DNA of 64,000 nucleotides from Marinomonas communis (GCF_004363305.1 NZ_SNZA01000004.1:1-64000), one strand, 5' to 3'; shown: positions 9,668 to 19,506, counted from the stretch's first letter. Notes: generated by a model from the sequence alone, not told the origin. Made by a program: numbers and translations.

Positions 9668-11977
9668 TTAGAAGGTTGTACCAAGCTGGAATTGGAACAC
9701 ATCGGTGTCATCACCTTCTTTATCATTTAGTGTTTTAGCGATATTGAATGACAATGGCGCAATTGGTGTAATCCAAGTCCAGTTGAAACCAACACTGTAT
9801 CGAATCTCACCGGCATCAAAGCCTTCTTCACAGCTGGTACTGCCTGAATAACAGTAGTCTGTAAACACGTTACCAGCATCTAAAAAGATCGATGTACGTA
9901 CAGAGCTGTGATCCTCAACCATTGGCATTGGGAAAATCACTTCTGCAGTAGCTGCAACCAACATATTACCGCCTATAGAATCGGTTTCAGTGTCGTCACT
10001 GTAAGTGTTGCGTGGACCTAATGATGAAGCACTAAATCCTCGAACTGTGTAAACACCACCTGCATAATAGTTTTCAAAGAATGGTAAACGATCTGTATCA
10101 CCATAACCGAAACCATAACCTGCTCGGCCCTTCAAATGAAATAGCCACAAATTATCGTCACTTAGATTCCAGTATGCTTGAGAAAGTGCACCAATTTTGG
10201 CATAGGTTTGATCACCGACTGGCGTAGCAACATCCAGAGTTACCCTATGACTAACCCCGCCCGTTGGCAAAAGACCACCAACGATATCATTATCAGTCCA
10301 AACAATATTCGCAATGACATCATCGAAAGAGTCACCATACTCATCTAAATACGCCTGGGTCTCCAAAGACGGGTTGGAGCCAAGGTCCACACCTGTGTTC
10401 TTAACAGTAACACCAAAACTTAAGCGCTGTGTATCTGTGATAGGGTAACCAAAGTTTACCGATGCACCAATTCTATCTAGATCGTAGTCTTCAACATCAT
10501 CATCATCGTGATCACTTACTTGGTAAAACAAGCTATAGCCGCGGCTAACGCCATCAACAGTGAAGTATGGATTATCATAAGAAAGCGTGTAATCTTGAGT
10601 TTGGTTTGTTCGGCTCATATTAAACGCGAGCTTATTGCCAGACCCCATGAAATTGCGCTTCGAGACACCAAAGCCTAAAACAGTACCATCTGACTGAGAG
10701 TAACCAATACTTGCCTGAATACTTCCAGAAGGTTGCTCTTCCACCGACACATCAAGATCTACCTGATCGACGGTCCCCGGAACAGGGCGAGTTTTTAGAT
10801 CCACTTTGGAGAAGAAGCCTAAACGTTCAATCGCTCGTTTCGATGATTGTATCTTAGTGTGAGTCGCTAACGTGCCTTCAAACTGAGTCATCTCACGTCG
10901 CAACACTTCATCTTTAGTTTCTGAGTTACCGCTAAAGTTGATACGACGCACATACACTTGTGGTCCTGGCGTAATATGGTAAGTCAGGTCCACTTTATGG
11001 CCTGGTAGCTTATTCGGAATAATATTTACATTCGTAAACAGGTAACCATCATCACCAAGCTCACTGGATACCGACTCCATGATTTCAGTAGTCTGTTTGC
11101 GCGAGAAAACATCACCTGCTTTTTGATCAATATGTTTCCAAATACGATCCTCTGAAATTGGCAATGAACCACTTAGAGAAACATCATTGATTGAGTACGG
11201 TAGCCCCTCATTGATATTCACGACCACGTATACTTCGCGCTTATCCGCCGAAACGCTAACTTGGTTTGAGATCAGCTCATAATCTAAGTAACCACGATCG
11301 AGATAAAAACTACGTAGCGTTTCCAAGTCACCTTGAATTTTCTGTTTTGAGTACTCATCCGCAGAACTAAATGGGTTAAAGTATCCCGTCTCAGCAGATT
11401 GGAACTTATCAGTTAGCTCCTCATCAGAAAAATTCTTATTGCCGACAATATTAATATGGACGATTTTCGCAGTAACACCTTCTTCGATATTAATATTGAG
11501 AGCAACACGATTTCGTGGAAGTGCTTCTACATCCATCTTAACCTGAGCACTATAGCGCCCAAGAGCGTAGTACTGACGCTGTAACTCTTGTTGGATTTGG
11601 TTTAAGGTTTCTGGCTTGTAAAGCTCACCTTCTTCTAAACCGGATAAGCGAAGACCTCTCTGAAGGTCTTCAGTAGAAATCATGTCGTTACCATCAATCT
11701 CTATTCGCCCTATCGTCGGACGCTCTACTACTTTAAAGATAACAACATCATCTTCTTCGAATACTTCAATGTCACTAAAGTACCCCGTCGCAAAAAGACT
11801 ATTAACTGCCTCATGAACACGAGAAGAGTCGTATCCTTGTCCCTGCTGAAAACCGATGGTTTCGAATGCGCGCGCAGGTGACATTTGCAACAACCCATCA
11901 ACACGCACATCCGCAACTGTCTTCGCATAACTTTGAGCACTACAAATCGCTAACACTGATGCTACAAAGACTTTCAC
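9668..11977 (-). CDS. bamA: Outer membrane protein assembly factor BamA
   Basis: BamA is the central beta-barrel that inserts other barrels into the outer membrane. I place the start at a GTG (11977) rather than further upstream at 12019: GTG is preceded by GAGAGGT and gives a clean signal peptide VKVFVASVLAICSAQSYA, while the longer form would overlap rseP by 32 bp. This gives 769 aa. Five POTRA domains fill roughly residues 20-415, the barrel follows with the VRGF (lid-lock) motif, and the protein ends with the aromatic FQLGTTF signature of outer-membrane barrels. Confidence 0.95.
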   Translation of the reverse strand: MKVFVASVLAICSAQSYAKTVADVRVDGLLQMSPARAFETIGFQQGQGYDSSRVHEAVNSLFATGYFSDIEVFEEDDVVIFKVVERPTIGRIEIDGNDMISTEDLQRGLRLSGLEEGELYKPETLNQIQQELQRQYYALGRYSAQVKMDVEALPRNRVALNINIEEGVTAKIVHINIVGNKNFSDEELTDKFQSAETGYFNPFSSADEYSKQKIQGDLETLRSFYLDRGYLDYELISNQVSVSADKREVYVVVNINEGLPYSINDVSLSGSLPISEDRIWKHIDQKAGDVFSRKQTTEIMESVSSELGDDGYLFTNVNIIPNKLPGHKVDLTYHITPGPQVYVRRINFSGNSETKDEVLRREMTQFEGTLATHTKIQSSKRAIERLGFFSKVDLKTRPVPGTVDQVDLDVSVEEQPSGSIQASIGYSQSDGTVLGFGVSKRNFMGSGNKLAFNMSRTNQTQDYTLSYDNPYFTVDGVSRGYSLFYQVSDHDDDDVEDYDLDRIGASVNFGYPITDTQRLSFGVTVKNTGVDLGSNPSLETQAYLDEYGDSFDDVIANIVWTDNDIVGGLLPTGGVSHRVTLDVATPVGDQTYAKIGALSQAYWNLSDDNLWLFHLKGRAGYGFGYGDTDRLPFFENYYAGGVYTVRGFSASSLGPRNTYSDDTETDSIGGNMLVAATAEVIFPMPMVEDHSSVRTSIFLDAGNVFTDYCYSGSTSCEEGFDAGEIRYSVGFNWTWITPIAPLSFNIAKTLNDKEGDDTDVFQFQLGTTF

Positions 11978-11987
11978 ATATACCTCT

Positions 11988-13334
11988 CTACAAGCGGGCA
12001 ATATCATTAAATAGAGCAACGGCCATCATTGCGAACAGCAAAGATGCTCCGAAGCGGTAAGCAAGCCCTTGAATTCTCTCTGAAACAGGCTTGCGGCGCA
12101 CAGCTTCTATACCAAAAAATAACAAATGCCCACCATCCAGCATTGGAATGGGCAACAAATTTAAGACACCAAGACTCACACTTAAGTAAGCCATAAACTT
12201 CAAAAACGACTGCAATCCTGATTCAGCCGAAGCACTAGCAACTTTCGCAATAGTAATAGGACCCGATAAGTTATCGAGAGATATCAAACCTTGCAACATT
12301 TTACCGATAGAAGACACGGTTAATGCAGTCATTTGCCAAGTTTGATGCACACCATAACCAAGTGAACCAAATACATCAAACTCCCTTTCTCTAATATCCG
12401 CATCACTCAGAACAGGGGGTTCAACGGCAAGCCCCGCCAAGCCGACTGCAACACCAGATACTTCTCTTGCTGCTGGTATTAATGTGAGTGTTTTTAACTC
12501 GCCATCGCGCAACACATCTACCATCAGCTTTGCATTTGGGCTTTTCTGAACCCAAACGACAAAACTCTGCCAATCAGAGACCGGCTCACCGTTAATCGTT
12601 TGTACCGTATCCCCTTTCAGAAAACCTGCTCTCTCTGCAGCGCCTCCAGCTACAACTTCAGCAATTGTCGGCACCACTTGAGGTCGCCAAGGCACAATAC
12701 CAATTGCAGAGATCAGATTACTGGGTTCTTCTCCAACCAACCATCGCTCTAGGGTAAATCGGTCTTCTTCTTCGACGGTCGAACCAGGAGGAAGATAACG
12801 AACACTATAACTCCCACTTTGACCAATCAAGTCTGCTAACACTAAATTTACATCTTCCCATGAATGAGTCACCTTCCCATTCACTTGGGTGATCTCTGCC
12901 CCCACTTCGATATTGGTTTGCGCAATGGGCGAAGACGGTGTCAATACACCTACTTTTGGTGCAATAGTCTGAATCCCCAACCCTGCAACCAAAGCATAAA
13001 TCGCGATTGCTAGAATGAAATTGGCAATAGGGCCAGCCGCAACGATCGCAATGCGTTGCCATACATTCTTATAATTGAATGCCTGATCTTTTAACGCTTC
13101 TGGCACATTACCTTCACGACCATCTAACATGCGCACATATCCACCCAGCGGAATCATCGCTAAAGTGAACTCTGTACCAGATTTTGCTGTGTACTTGTAA
13201 AGAGGTTTACCAAAGCCCACAGAGAAGCGTAGCACCTTAACACCACATAGACGTGCCACTATGTAATGACCAAACTCATGAAAAGTAATCAATACACCCA
13301 GTGCGACAATAATGGATAAGGCATTTTGAATCAT
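11988..13334 (-). CDS. rseP: Site-2 intramembrane metalloprotease RseP
   Basis: RseP cuts the anti-sigma factor RseA within the inner membrane during the envelope stress response. At 448 aa it matches the family (E. coli 450). The zinc motif HEFGH (residues 19-23) lies in the first membrane helix, two PDZ domains occupy about residues 115-300, and the LDG motif (NLLPIPMLDGGH) near 390-400 supplies the third metal ligand. It starts 1 bp after dxr and is followed by bamA. Cognate rseA/sigma-E genes are not in this window. Confidence 0.96.
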   Translation of the reverse strand: MIQNALSIIVALGVLITFHEFGHYIVARLCGVKVLRFSVGFGKPLYKYTAKSGTEFTLAMIPLGGYVRMLDGREGNVPEALKDQAFNYKNVWQRIAIVAAGPIANFILAIAIYALVAGLGIQTIAPKVGVLTPSSPIAQTNIEVGAEITQVNGKVTHSWEDVNLVLADLIGQSGSYSVRYLPPGSTVEEEDRFTLERWLVGEEPSNLISAIGIVPWRPQVVPTIAEVVAGGAAERAGFLKGDTVQTINGEPVSDWQSFVVWVQKSPNAKLMVDVLRDGELKTLTLIPAAREVSGVAVGLAGLAVEPPVLSDADIREREFDVFGSLGYGVHQTWQMTALTVSSIGKMLQGLISLDNLSGPITIAKVASASAESGLQSFLKFMAYLSVSLGVLNLLPIPMLDGGHLLFFGIEAVRRKPVSERIQGLAYRFGASLLFAMMAVALFNDIARL

Positions 13335-13335
13335 G

Positions 13336-14505
13336 TTATGAAAACTCCGAAGCGATCAACTGTTGCGCAAGCACTCGAGACTGTTCATCCGCCTCAAACA
13401 CTACTTCCAGATCATTGACAACTTTAATATCAGAGCGTTCAAGAACCTGCTGATTTAAGCGAGCGATATCAAGAAAAGAGAGCTGCCCTTTTAAGAAAGC
13501 TGCAACCGCCTCTTCGTTAGCCGCATTTAAACAGGCCATAGCTGTGCCACCTAAATACCATGCTTCACTAGCCAGCTTTAAATTTGGGAAACGCTCAAGG
13601 TCAGGCGCTTCAAAGTTAAGTTGAGATACCTGAAACAAATCAAGTGCCTCAACCCCAGTTTCAATGCGTGCAGGCCAAGTCATTCCATATGCTATCGGTA
13701 TCTTCATATCTGGATTACCCATTTGAGCAATAACAGAGCCATCTTTGTAGGAAACCATGGAATGAATAATACTTTCAGGGTGAACAACCACTTGAACATC
13801 GGCAGGAGTCACATCAAACAACCAACACGCCTCAATAAGCTCCAAGCCTTTATTCATCAAGCTAGCCGAGTCTACTGAGATTTTTTGTCCCATTGACCAA
13901 TTCGGATGCGCGCATGCCTGCGCAGGGGTTACCGTCTTCATTTGATCGTATGAGTACGTCCGAAACGGACCACCAGAAGCCGTCAGCAATACTTTGTCAA
14001 CATCACGCTTCGTTACCCCAGAATCCGATTGCGGAAGACACTGATAGATCGCATTATGTTCACTATCAATAGGCATTAGGGTCACCTTGTGCTTGGTAAC
14101 CTCATCCATAAACAAACGCCCTGCTGTCACCAAACTCTCTTTATTTGCAAGCAATACGCGTTTGCCTGCACGTATTCCCGCCAGAGTAGGACGAAGACCC
14201 GCAAAGCCCATGATCGCCGCCATTACCTGATCGCAATCATCGCTGGCAATACTCTCCATGGACTCACTGCCATATTCAAACTGGGTTGGTAAACCAGCAC
14301 ATAGAGATGCCAACTGATCACGTGCTGCCTTAGACCCCATCACCGCTCGCTTTGGCTGAAACTGATGACAAATCTCAGCCATACGCTCAACACTAGCGTT
14401 AGCAGCCACACTGACAAGTTCAAACTGATCGGGGTATTGAGCAATAACATCCAAAGTACTTCGACCTATGGAACCCGTTGCCCCAAGCAAACAAATCTTT
14501 TGCAT
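13336..14505 (-). CDS. dxr: 1-deoxy-D-xylulose 5-phosphate reductoisomerase
   Basis: Dxr converts DXP to 2-C-methyl-D-erythritol 4-phosphate with NADPH, the second step of the MEP isoprenoid pathway. The start chosen is the ATG at 14505, whose A is the last base of the cdsA stop (TAATG); a TTG nine bases upstream is possible. The 389-aa protein has the NADPH motif GATGSIGRSTLDVI, the metal/substrate residues IDSEHNAIYQ and the flexible loop around PNWSMGQKISVDSASLMNKGLE. Together with uppS it supplies the undecaprenyl lipid carrier. Confidence 0.96.
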   Translation of the reverse strand: MQKICLLGATGSIGRSTLDVIAQYPDQFELVSVAANASVERMAEICHQFQPKRAVMGSKAARDQLASLCAGLPTQFEYGSESMESIASDDCDQVMAAIMGFAGLRPTLAGIRAGKRVLLANKESLVTAGRLFMDEVTKHKVTLMPIDSEHNAIYQCLPQSDSGVTKRDVDKVLLTASGGPFRTYSYDQMKTVTPAQACAHPNWSMGQKISVDSASLMNKGLELIEACWLFDVTPADVQVVVHPESIIHSMVSYKDGSVIAQMGNPDMKIPIAYGMTWPARIETGVEALDLFQVSQLNFEAPDLERFPNLKLASEAWYLGGTAMACLNAANEEAVAAFLKGQLSFLDIARLNQQVLERSDIKVVNDLEVVFEADEQSRVLAQQLIASEFS

Positions 14506-15308
14506 TACACCCAACCTACAAAACTAAGCAGCAAAACATAAATTGGCGCTGCAGAAGTAAGACTATCAACGCGATCCATCACGCCACCATGCCCTGGGAT
14601 CAATTGACTTGAGTCTTTCAAAGACTCATGTCGCTTAAACAAACTCTCTGTTAAGTCACCCAAAACAGAGGTTAAGACAGTTACTACTGCGATAACCGCA
14701 AGCAAGAACCATCCCCAAACCGAAAAGCCACTAAAGTAGGCAAAAAAAGCTATACCAACTTGAGTAACTACCAAGCCACCAAGCACGCCCTCCCAAGATT
14801 TACCTGGGGATACCTTCGGCGCTAATTTTCTTTTACCAAATGCTTTGCCTGAGAAATACGCACCTGAATCCGCCCCCCAGATCAGCCCCATAAGAACGAA
14901 CAACCAAATCAAAAACTCGCTGGAATCTCTCAATACGACCATAGCCGACCACGTCGTAACAAGAACAATTAATCCGAAAACAATACGAGCAAAACGTGAT
15001 TGCCACAGCTTTTCAGCCGGGTAGCGAATCACCCAAGAAAGCGCCATCAACCACAACACTGGCGCCAACCACAATAGCTCTCGCTGCAAATCAAAAATTG
15101 CGGCACCAAAACATAATGTTCCAACCAATCCAGCAAAGGCAACCCGGCCCAGCTGACGAGTAATGCCAGACAGGCGCGCCCACTCCCATCCAGCCAGCAA
15201 CACAACCACACCTATCGCAATCTGAAAGCCTCCTGCTTCCAGCATAAAGACAGCGTAAATAAACAACAACGCCATCACGATGGCGCTAATAATTCGAGGT
15301 AAAAGCAT
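14505..15308 (-). CDS. cdsA: Phosphatidate cytidylyltransferase
   Basis: CdsA makes CDP-diacylglycerol from phosphatidic acid and CTP in the inner membrane, the branch point of phospholipid synthesis. The 267-aa protein has about eight hydrophobic segments and the C-terminal family signature, LTESLFKRHESLKDSSQLIP followed by GHGGVMDRVDSL. It starts 5 bp after uppS and its stop shares a base with the dxr start. Confidence 0.96.
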   Translation of the reverse strand: MLLPRIISAIVMALLFIYAVFMLEAGGFQIAIGVVVLLAGWEWARLSGITRQLGRVAFAGLVGTLCFGAAIFDLQRELLWLAPVLWLMALSWVIRYPAEKLWQSRFARIVFGLIVLVTTWSAMVVLRDSSEFLIWLFVLMGLIWGADSGAYFSGKAFGKRKLAPKVSPGKSWEGVLGGLVVTQVGIAFFAYFSGFSVWGWFLLAVIAVVTVLTSVLGDLTESLFKRHESLKDSSQLIPGHGGVMDRVDSLTSAAPIYVLLLSFVGWV

Positions 15309-15313
15309 AACGG

Positions 15314-16042
15314 CTATCGTCCACCATATCGACGCTGGCGTTGCTGGTACACCGCCAAGGCCTCTTCAAAATGATCACCAGTAAAGTCTGGCCATAGCAC
15401 AGGCATAAAGACAAACTCGGCATATGCGAGCTGCCATAATAGAAAATTACTGACGCGCTCTTCGCCAGAAGTACGAATAATCAAATCCAGTTCGGGTAAC
15501 CCTGCAAGGCACACATGCTGACCAAGAGTCTCTTCAGTCACTTGATCTGGTTCAATTTCACCAGCGGCAACCTGCTCTGCCATTTTTTTTGCTGCCTGAG
15601 CAATGTCCCAACGACCACCATAATTAGCAGCAATAGCCAGTACCATACCAGTATTTTGAGCCGTTACTTGCTCAACTCTTTCTATCTGATCCTGAAGCCC
15701 TTTGCTGAACCCACTTTTATCGCCAACTACTATCAACCTAATAGAATGCTCATTGAGTCGCTTAGTCTCTTTTTTTAGAGAGCGCATAAACAACCCCATC
15801 AAACCATCTACCTCAGCCTGAGGTCGTTTCCAGTTTTCACTGGAAAAAGCAAAAAGGGTGAGCACTTTCACGCCACATTTAGCTGCTGACTCCACGGTTT
15901 TACGGACAGCCAAAGCACCAGCTCTATGTCCGGCAATACTGGGTAAAAACTTCTTTTTTGCCCAACGGTTATTGCCATCCATGATAATGGCCACATGGGC
16001 AGGAAGGGATCGACCATCATTGGTCAATATTTGATTAGACAT
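15314..16042 (-). CDS. uppS: Undecaprenyl diphosphate synthase
   Basis: This cis-prenyltransferase extends farnesyl diphosphate with eight isopentenyl units to make C55-PP, the carrier for peptidoglycan and O-antigen. The 242-aa protein has the catalytic Asp22 in IIMDGNNRWAK, the basic region IAGHRAGA, and the C-terminal motif RTSGEERVSNFLLWQLAYAE. A terminator-like hairpin separates it from frr. Confidence 0.96.
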   Translation of the reverse strand: MSNQILTNDGRSLPAHVAIIMDGNNRWAKKKFLPSIAGHRAGALAVRKTVESAAKCGVKVLTLFAFSSENWKRPQAEVDGLMGLFMRSLKKETKRLNEHSIRLIVVGDKSGFSKGLQDQIERVEQVTAQNTGMVLAIAANYGGRWDIAQAAKKMAEQVAAGEIEPDQVTEETLGQHVCLAGLPELDLIIRTSGEERVSNFLLWQLAYAEFVFMPVLWPDFTGDHFEEALAVYQQRQRRYGGR

Positions 16043-16058
16043 AGAACTACCTAGTCAG

Positions 16059-16089
16059 AAAAAAGGCAGGTGCAAGCACCTGCCTTTTT
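16059..16089 (-). terminator. Terminator-like hairpin between frr and uppS
   Basis: The repeat AAAAGGCAGGTGC, AA, GCACCTGCCTTTT makes a 13-bp stem with a 2- to 4-nt loop and a T run on both sides, starting 1-2 bp past the frr stop. It is a strong intrinsic terminator shape at the point where the translation genes give way to the lipid genes. Confidence 0.85.
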
Positions 16090-16090
16090 A

Positions 16091-16648
16091 TTAAATTTCC
16101 ATCAGATCTTTTTCTTTCGCAGACAAACGCTCTTCAATTTGAGCAATGTATTTATCTGTTACTTTTTGAACTTGATCTTGACCACGACGTTCATCGTCTT
16201 CGGAAATTTCTTTTTCTTTAACCAGGTCTTTAAGACTATTGTTTGCATCTCGACGGATATTACGAATTGCAATTCGGCCATTTTCCGCTTCAGACTTCGC
16301 TTGCTTAAAGTAGTTTCCGCGAGTCTCTTCGGTAAGCGCAGGGAGAGGGATACGAATCAGATTACCAGTTGTAGAAGGGTTTAAGCCTAGATCAGACTTA
16401 AGGATTGCCTTCTCAATCTCTGGCACCATGTTACCTTCCCAAGGAGAAATACCTAATGTGCGAGCATCTTCAACGGTAATGTTAGCCACTTGACTAAGAG
16501 GCGTTTCACTGCCGTAGTAGTTCACTTTAATAGGATCTAAAAGACTTGGATGCGCACGACCTGTACGAATTTTCTTAAAGGAGTTATCTACGGCTACAAC
16601 CGCTTTTCCCATGCGCTCTTCCGCATCTTTTAAAATTTCGTTAATCAT
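16091..16648 (-). CDS. frr: Ribosome recycling factor
   Basis: RRF splits post-termination ribosomes together with EF-G. The start is the ATG at 16648, preceded by GTGAGGAAATA, giving [17 protein letters not shown] as in E. coli. A longer reading would overlap pyrH. The 185-aa length is exactly that of the family, with [17 protein letters not shown] and the C-terminal helices [26 protein letters not shown] (quoted in part) of the three-helix bundle. It lies 7 bp after pyrH. Confidence 0.96.
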   Translation of the reverse strand: MINEILKDAEERMGKAVVAVDNSFKKIRTGRAHPSLLDPIKVNYYGSETPLSQVANITVEDARTLGISPWEGNMVPEIEKAILKSDLGLNPSTTGNLIRIPLPALTEETRGNYFKQAKSEAENGRIAIRNIRRDANNSLKDLVKEKEISEDDERRGQDQVQKVTDKYIAQIEERLSAKEKDLMEI

Positions 16649-16655
16649 TATTTCC

Positions 16656-17378
16656 TCACTTAATAACGGTACCTTCGTCGCCACCTGTCATGATGTTAAT
16701 CAGAGCACCTGGCTTGTTCATGTTAAACACTCGAACTGGCATTTGGTGGTCACGAGTTAGACAGATAGCTGTTAAATCCATGACACCTAACTGTTTTTCC
16801 AAAACTTCATCGTAGCTTAATGTAACATATTTCACTGCATTTTGATCCTTCATTGGATCAGCAGAATACACGCCATCGACTTTTGTCGCTTTTAAAACCA
16901 CATCCGCGTCAATCTCAATACCACGCAAACACGCAGCAGAGTCAGTTGTAAAGAACGGATTACCTGTACCAGCAGAAAAAATCACTACATCACCATCTTT
17001 AAGATGACGCATCGCACGACGGCGATCGTAAGGCTCAACAATGCCCGTCATAGTGATTGCAGACATAACACGAGTAGAAATATTCGCTTGCTCTAATGCA
17101 TCACGCATCGCCAATGCATTCATTACGGTCGCCAGCATCCCCATGTGATCACCTGTCACACGATCCATACCAGCTTGACTCAATGCCTGCCCGCGAAATA
17201 AATTGCCACCACCAATAACGATACCAACCTCTACACCGATACCGCGCAACTGACCGATCTCCAGTGCAATTCGACTCAACACTTTTGGATCAATACCAAA
17301 GGTTTCATCGCCTTGTAGCGCTTCGCCACTTAATTTCAACAAAATGCGTTTGTATTTTGAATTGGTTTCTTTAGGCAT
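16656..17378 (-). CDS. pyrH: UMP kinase
   Basis: PyrH phosphorylates UMP to UDP; it is a hexameric amino-acid-kinase-family enzyme controlled by GTP and UTP. The 240-aa protein has [20 protein letters not shown] at the N-terminus, the GGGNLFRG glycine-rich loop and the [15 protein letters not shown] region. A good Shine-Dalgarno (GGAGGTCTTAA) lies upstream. It follows tsf after a terminator-like hairpin. Confidence 0.96.
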   Translation of the reverse strand: MPKETNSKYKRILLKLSGEALQGDETFGIDPKVLSRIALEIGQLRGIGVEVGIVIGGGNLFRGQALSQAGMDRVTGDHMGMLATVMNALAMRDALEQANISTRVMSAITMTGIVEPYDRRRAMRHLKDGDVVIFSAGTGNPFFTTDSAACLRGIEIDADVVLKATKVDGVYSADPMKDQNAVKYVTLSYDEVLEKQLGVMDLTAICLTRDHQMPVRVFNMNKPGALINIMTGGDEGTVIK

Positions 17379-17445
17379 TTAAGACCTCCGGTAATGGTGA
17401 GAAGTAAATATTGAGGTTTCAAGCCACCCCAATAGGCTATTCATA

Positions 17446-17471
17446 AAAAGGGGCAGTCAAGCTGCCCCTTA
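17446..17471 (-). terminator. Terminator-like hairpin between tsf and pyrH
   Basis: The minus strand reads AAGGGGCAGC, TTGA, CTGCCCCTTTTTA: a GC-rich stem with a short U tract, 25 bp after the tsf stop. It can end most rpsB-tsf mRNA, with read-through or a further promoter feeding pyrH-frr. Confidence 0.85.
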
Positions 17472-17496
17472 TCATACTCAAAACTTAATTTGGCAA

Positions 17497-18357
17497 TTAG
17501 CCTTTAAGTTGAGCAGCAACCTCAGCAGCGAAGTCTGTTTCTTCAACTTCGATACCTTCACCAACTTCGATACGAACGAAAGAAGTAACTGTTGCACCAG
17601 CTTCTTTAGCTAGCTGACCAACTTTAACTTCTGGGTTCTTAACAAATGGCTGGTCATTTAGGCTGTTTTCAGCCAAGAATTTCTTAATACGACCACCGAT
17701 CATCTTGTCAACGATCTCAGCAGGCTTACCAGCCATGTCTGGTTGAGCGCGGATGATCTCTTCTTCTTTAGCTAAAACTTCAGCAGGCATGTCTTCGCCA
17801 CGAACAACACGTGGGTTAACAGCTGTAACGTGCATCGCAACGTCTTTAGCAAGTTCTTCGCTGCCACCTTCTAGTTGAACTAGAGAAGCAATTTGACCGT
17901 TGCTGTGTAGGTAACCAGCAACCAAACCACCTTCAACAACTACTGCGCGACGCGGAGTGATGTTTTCGCCAATCTTCTGTACAAGCGCTTCACGAGCTTC
18001 TAGCATTTCACCAGAAATCACAGCAGCCATGTCAGTTTCTTTTGAAGCAAAAACAGCATCAGCAACTTTGTTAGCGAAAGCTAGGAAGCCTTCGTCACGT
18101 GCTGCAAAGTCAGTTTCAGAGTTAACTTCAACCAATACACCGTAAGAGTTATCATCAGCAACTTTCATGATGATAGTACCTTCGGCAGCAGTACGACCAG
18201 CTTTCTTAGCTGCTTTCATACCACTTGATTTACGTAGCTCTTCGATAGCTACTTCGATGTCGCCACCAGCTGCAGTCAGAGCTTTTTTACACTCCATCAT
18301 GCCTAGGCCAGTACGTTCACGTAGTTCTTTTACCATTGCTGCAGATACTGCGGCCAT
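17497..18357 (-). CDS. tsf: Translation elongation factor Ts
   Basis: EF-Ts exchanges GDP for GTP on EF-Tu. The start is placed at the ATG at 18357, preceded by AAGGGGAATTGAC, giving the family N-terminus [20 protein letters not shown]. An upstream ATG adds 17 residues of non-family sequence. The 286-aa protein has the UBA-like N-terminal region with MMECKKAL and the [14 protein letters not shown] core signature. It follows rpsB with a hairpin between. Confidence 0.96.
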   Translation of the reverse strand: MAAVSAAMVKELRERTGLGMMECKKALTAAGGDIEVAIEELRKSSGMKAAKKAGRTAAEGTIIMKVADDNSYGVLVEVNSETDFAARDEGFLAFANKVADAVFASKETDMAAVISGEMLEAREALVQKIGENITPRRAVVVEGGLVAGYLHSNGQIASLVQLEGGSEELAKDVAMHVTAVNPRVVRGEDMPAEVLAKEEEIIRAQPDMAGKPAEIVDKMIGGRIKKFLAENSLNDQPFVKNPEVKVGQLAKEAGATVTSFVRIEVGEGIEVEETDFAAEVAAQLKG

Positions 18358-18389
18358 GTCAATTCCCCTTGTACGATAACAAAATTTAA

Positions 18390-18420
18390 AAAAAAGGAGA
18401 GAGTTCACTCTCTCCCTTTT
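18390..18420 (-). terminator. Terminator-like hairpin between rpsB and tsf
   Basis: An inverted repeat of AAAGGGAGAGAGT with a 2-4 nt loop lies 29 bp after the rpsB stop and, on the minus strand, ends in a run of nine Ts. It has the full form of an intrinsic terminator and probably attenuates between rpsB and tsf, a known feature of this operon in E. coli. Confidence 0.85.
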
Positions 18421-18448
18421 ATAAAAACAAACTCGTTAGAGCCGTCTA

Positions 18449-19183
18449 TTACGCTTCAGTAGCTTCGCTTACTTCAACAAACTCGTCAGCACTACCAGCT
18501 GCTGCCGCACGACCTTCTAGAGATGCGTCAGCGAATGCAGAAACGTACAACTGAACTGCACGGATTGCGTCGTCGTTTGCAGGAATTACGTAATCAACAC
18601 CATCTGGATCACTGTTAGTATCAACGATACCGATAACAGGAATACCTAGTTTGTTAGCTTCTTTAATCGCAATACGCTCGTGATCAACGTCAATTACGAA
18701 AAGAACATCAGGAAGACCACCCATGTCCTTGATACCGCCTAGAGAACGCTCTAGCTTTTCAAGTTCACGAGTACGCATTAGCGCTTCTTTCTTAGTTAGC
18801 TTTTCGAAAGTACCATCGTTTTGCTGACCTTCAAGATCACGTAGACGCTTGATAGAAGCGCGGATCGTTTTGTAGTTAGTCAACATACCACCTAACCAAC
18901 GGTGGTTTACGTATGGCATACCAGCGCGAGACGCTTGCTCAGCAACTGTTTTAGATGCAGCGCGTTTAGTACCTACGAACAAAACTTTGTTTTTGTTCTC
19001 AGCCATTTTTTTAACTAGCTCAAGAGCTTCGTTAATAGCTGGCACAGTGTGCTCAAGGTTGATGATATGGATCTTGTTACGAGCACCAAAAATGAATGGC
19101 TTCATTTTTGGGTTCCAGTAACGAGTTTGGTGACCAAAGTGTGAACCAACCTGAAGTAGGTCGCGCATAGAAACTGTAGGCAT
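18449..19183 (-). CDS. rpsB: 30S ribosomal protein S2
   Basis: S2 is a late-assembling 30S protein needed for S1 binding. The ATG at 19183, preceded by GAAAGGATAGTAAA, gives the family N-terminus [20 protein letters not shown]; the in-frame extension upstream is leader RNA. The 244-aa protein has the [20 protein letters not shown] and [12 protein letters not shown] signatures and ends in an acidic tail. It starts the rpsB-tsf-pyrH-frr group and is probably autoregulated through its leader. Confidence 0.97.
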   Translation of the reverse strand: MPTVSMRDLLQVGSHFGHQTRYWNPKMKPFIFGARNKIHIINLEHTVPAINEALELVKKMAENKNKVLFVGTKRAASKTVAEQASRAGMPYVNHRWLGGMLTNYKTIRASIKRLRDLEGQQNDGTFEKLTKKEALMRTRELEKLERSLGGIKDMGGLPDVLFVIDVDHERIAIKEANKLGIPVIGIVDTNSDPDGVDYVIPANDDAIRAVQLYVSAFADASLEGRAAAAGSADEFVEVSEATEA

Positions 19184-19346
19184 TTTACTATCCTTTCTAT
19201 TTTGGGTTAGATTATCTTGCCAACCATAACCACTCAGCCTTTTGAAATTTAAAGCAATTTCAGGCACCCCAGAGTCATTATTTTCTATCGGCGGCAAGGT
19301 CGTTAGATTATTTTCAATTATGCTTACATCTCCAAAGAAGCGTAAG
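19184..19346 (-). promoter_or_regulatory. Putative rpsB leader RNA (S2 autoregulation)
   Basis: This 5' UTR can fold. CTTGCC (19298-19293) pairs with GGCAAG (19221-19216) as an outer stem. Inside it, GGGGTGCC (19270-19263) leads into a hairpin made of GCCT-GAAATT and AATTTC-AAA-AGGC, followed by CTGAGTGG. Gammaproteobacterial rpsB leaders are known to carry a conserved structure bound by S2 (the Rfam t44 family upstream of rpsB). I assign it by position and foldability, not by alignment. Confidence 0.6.
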
Positions 19347-19353
19347 CGGGCGT

Positions 19354-19380
19354 TTTATACCACAAAACCCGCCCCTGCAA
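19354..19380 (-). promoter_or_regulatory. rpsB promoter
   Basis: The minus strand shows TTGCAG (19380-19375), a 15-bp spacer (16 if TTTGCA is used) and TATAAA (19359-19354), followed by the G+C-rich discriminator ACGCCCGC. The GC discriminator is typical of stringently controlled ribosomal promoters. Confidence 0.6.
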
Positions 19381-19506
19381 AAGCAGTTAATCCGTTACAC
19401 AACACCCATTGTTCAAGTTTTTTTCTTAAGTCAGGGCGAATAACCATTACAAAACATGTAGAATGTTGCCAATTTCAGACTAGTAAAGTTTTAAGACAGT
19501 TTTATT

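Larger units (their letters stand above)
19184..19506. other. Divergent intergenic region rpsB / map
   Basis: This 323-bp gap holds the rpsB leader and promoter on the minus strand. Toward map (19381-19506) I see only an A/T-rich stretch and no clear boxes, though a map promoter must lie here. The in-frame extensions of rpsB and of an ORF at 19242-19535 do not look coding. Confidence 0.6.

Noticed and set aside
19184..19346. TPP riboswitch, from GGGGTGCC and GGCTGAG in the rpsB leader
   Set aside because: The second arm of the TPP aptamer (the ACCC/GAACCTGATC and TGGATAATGCCAGCG elements) is absent, and the downstream gene is rpsB, not a thiamine gene.
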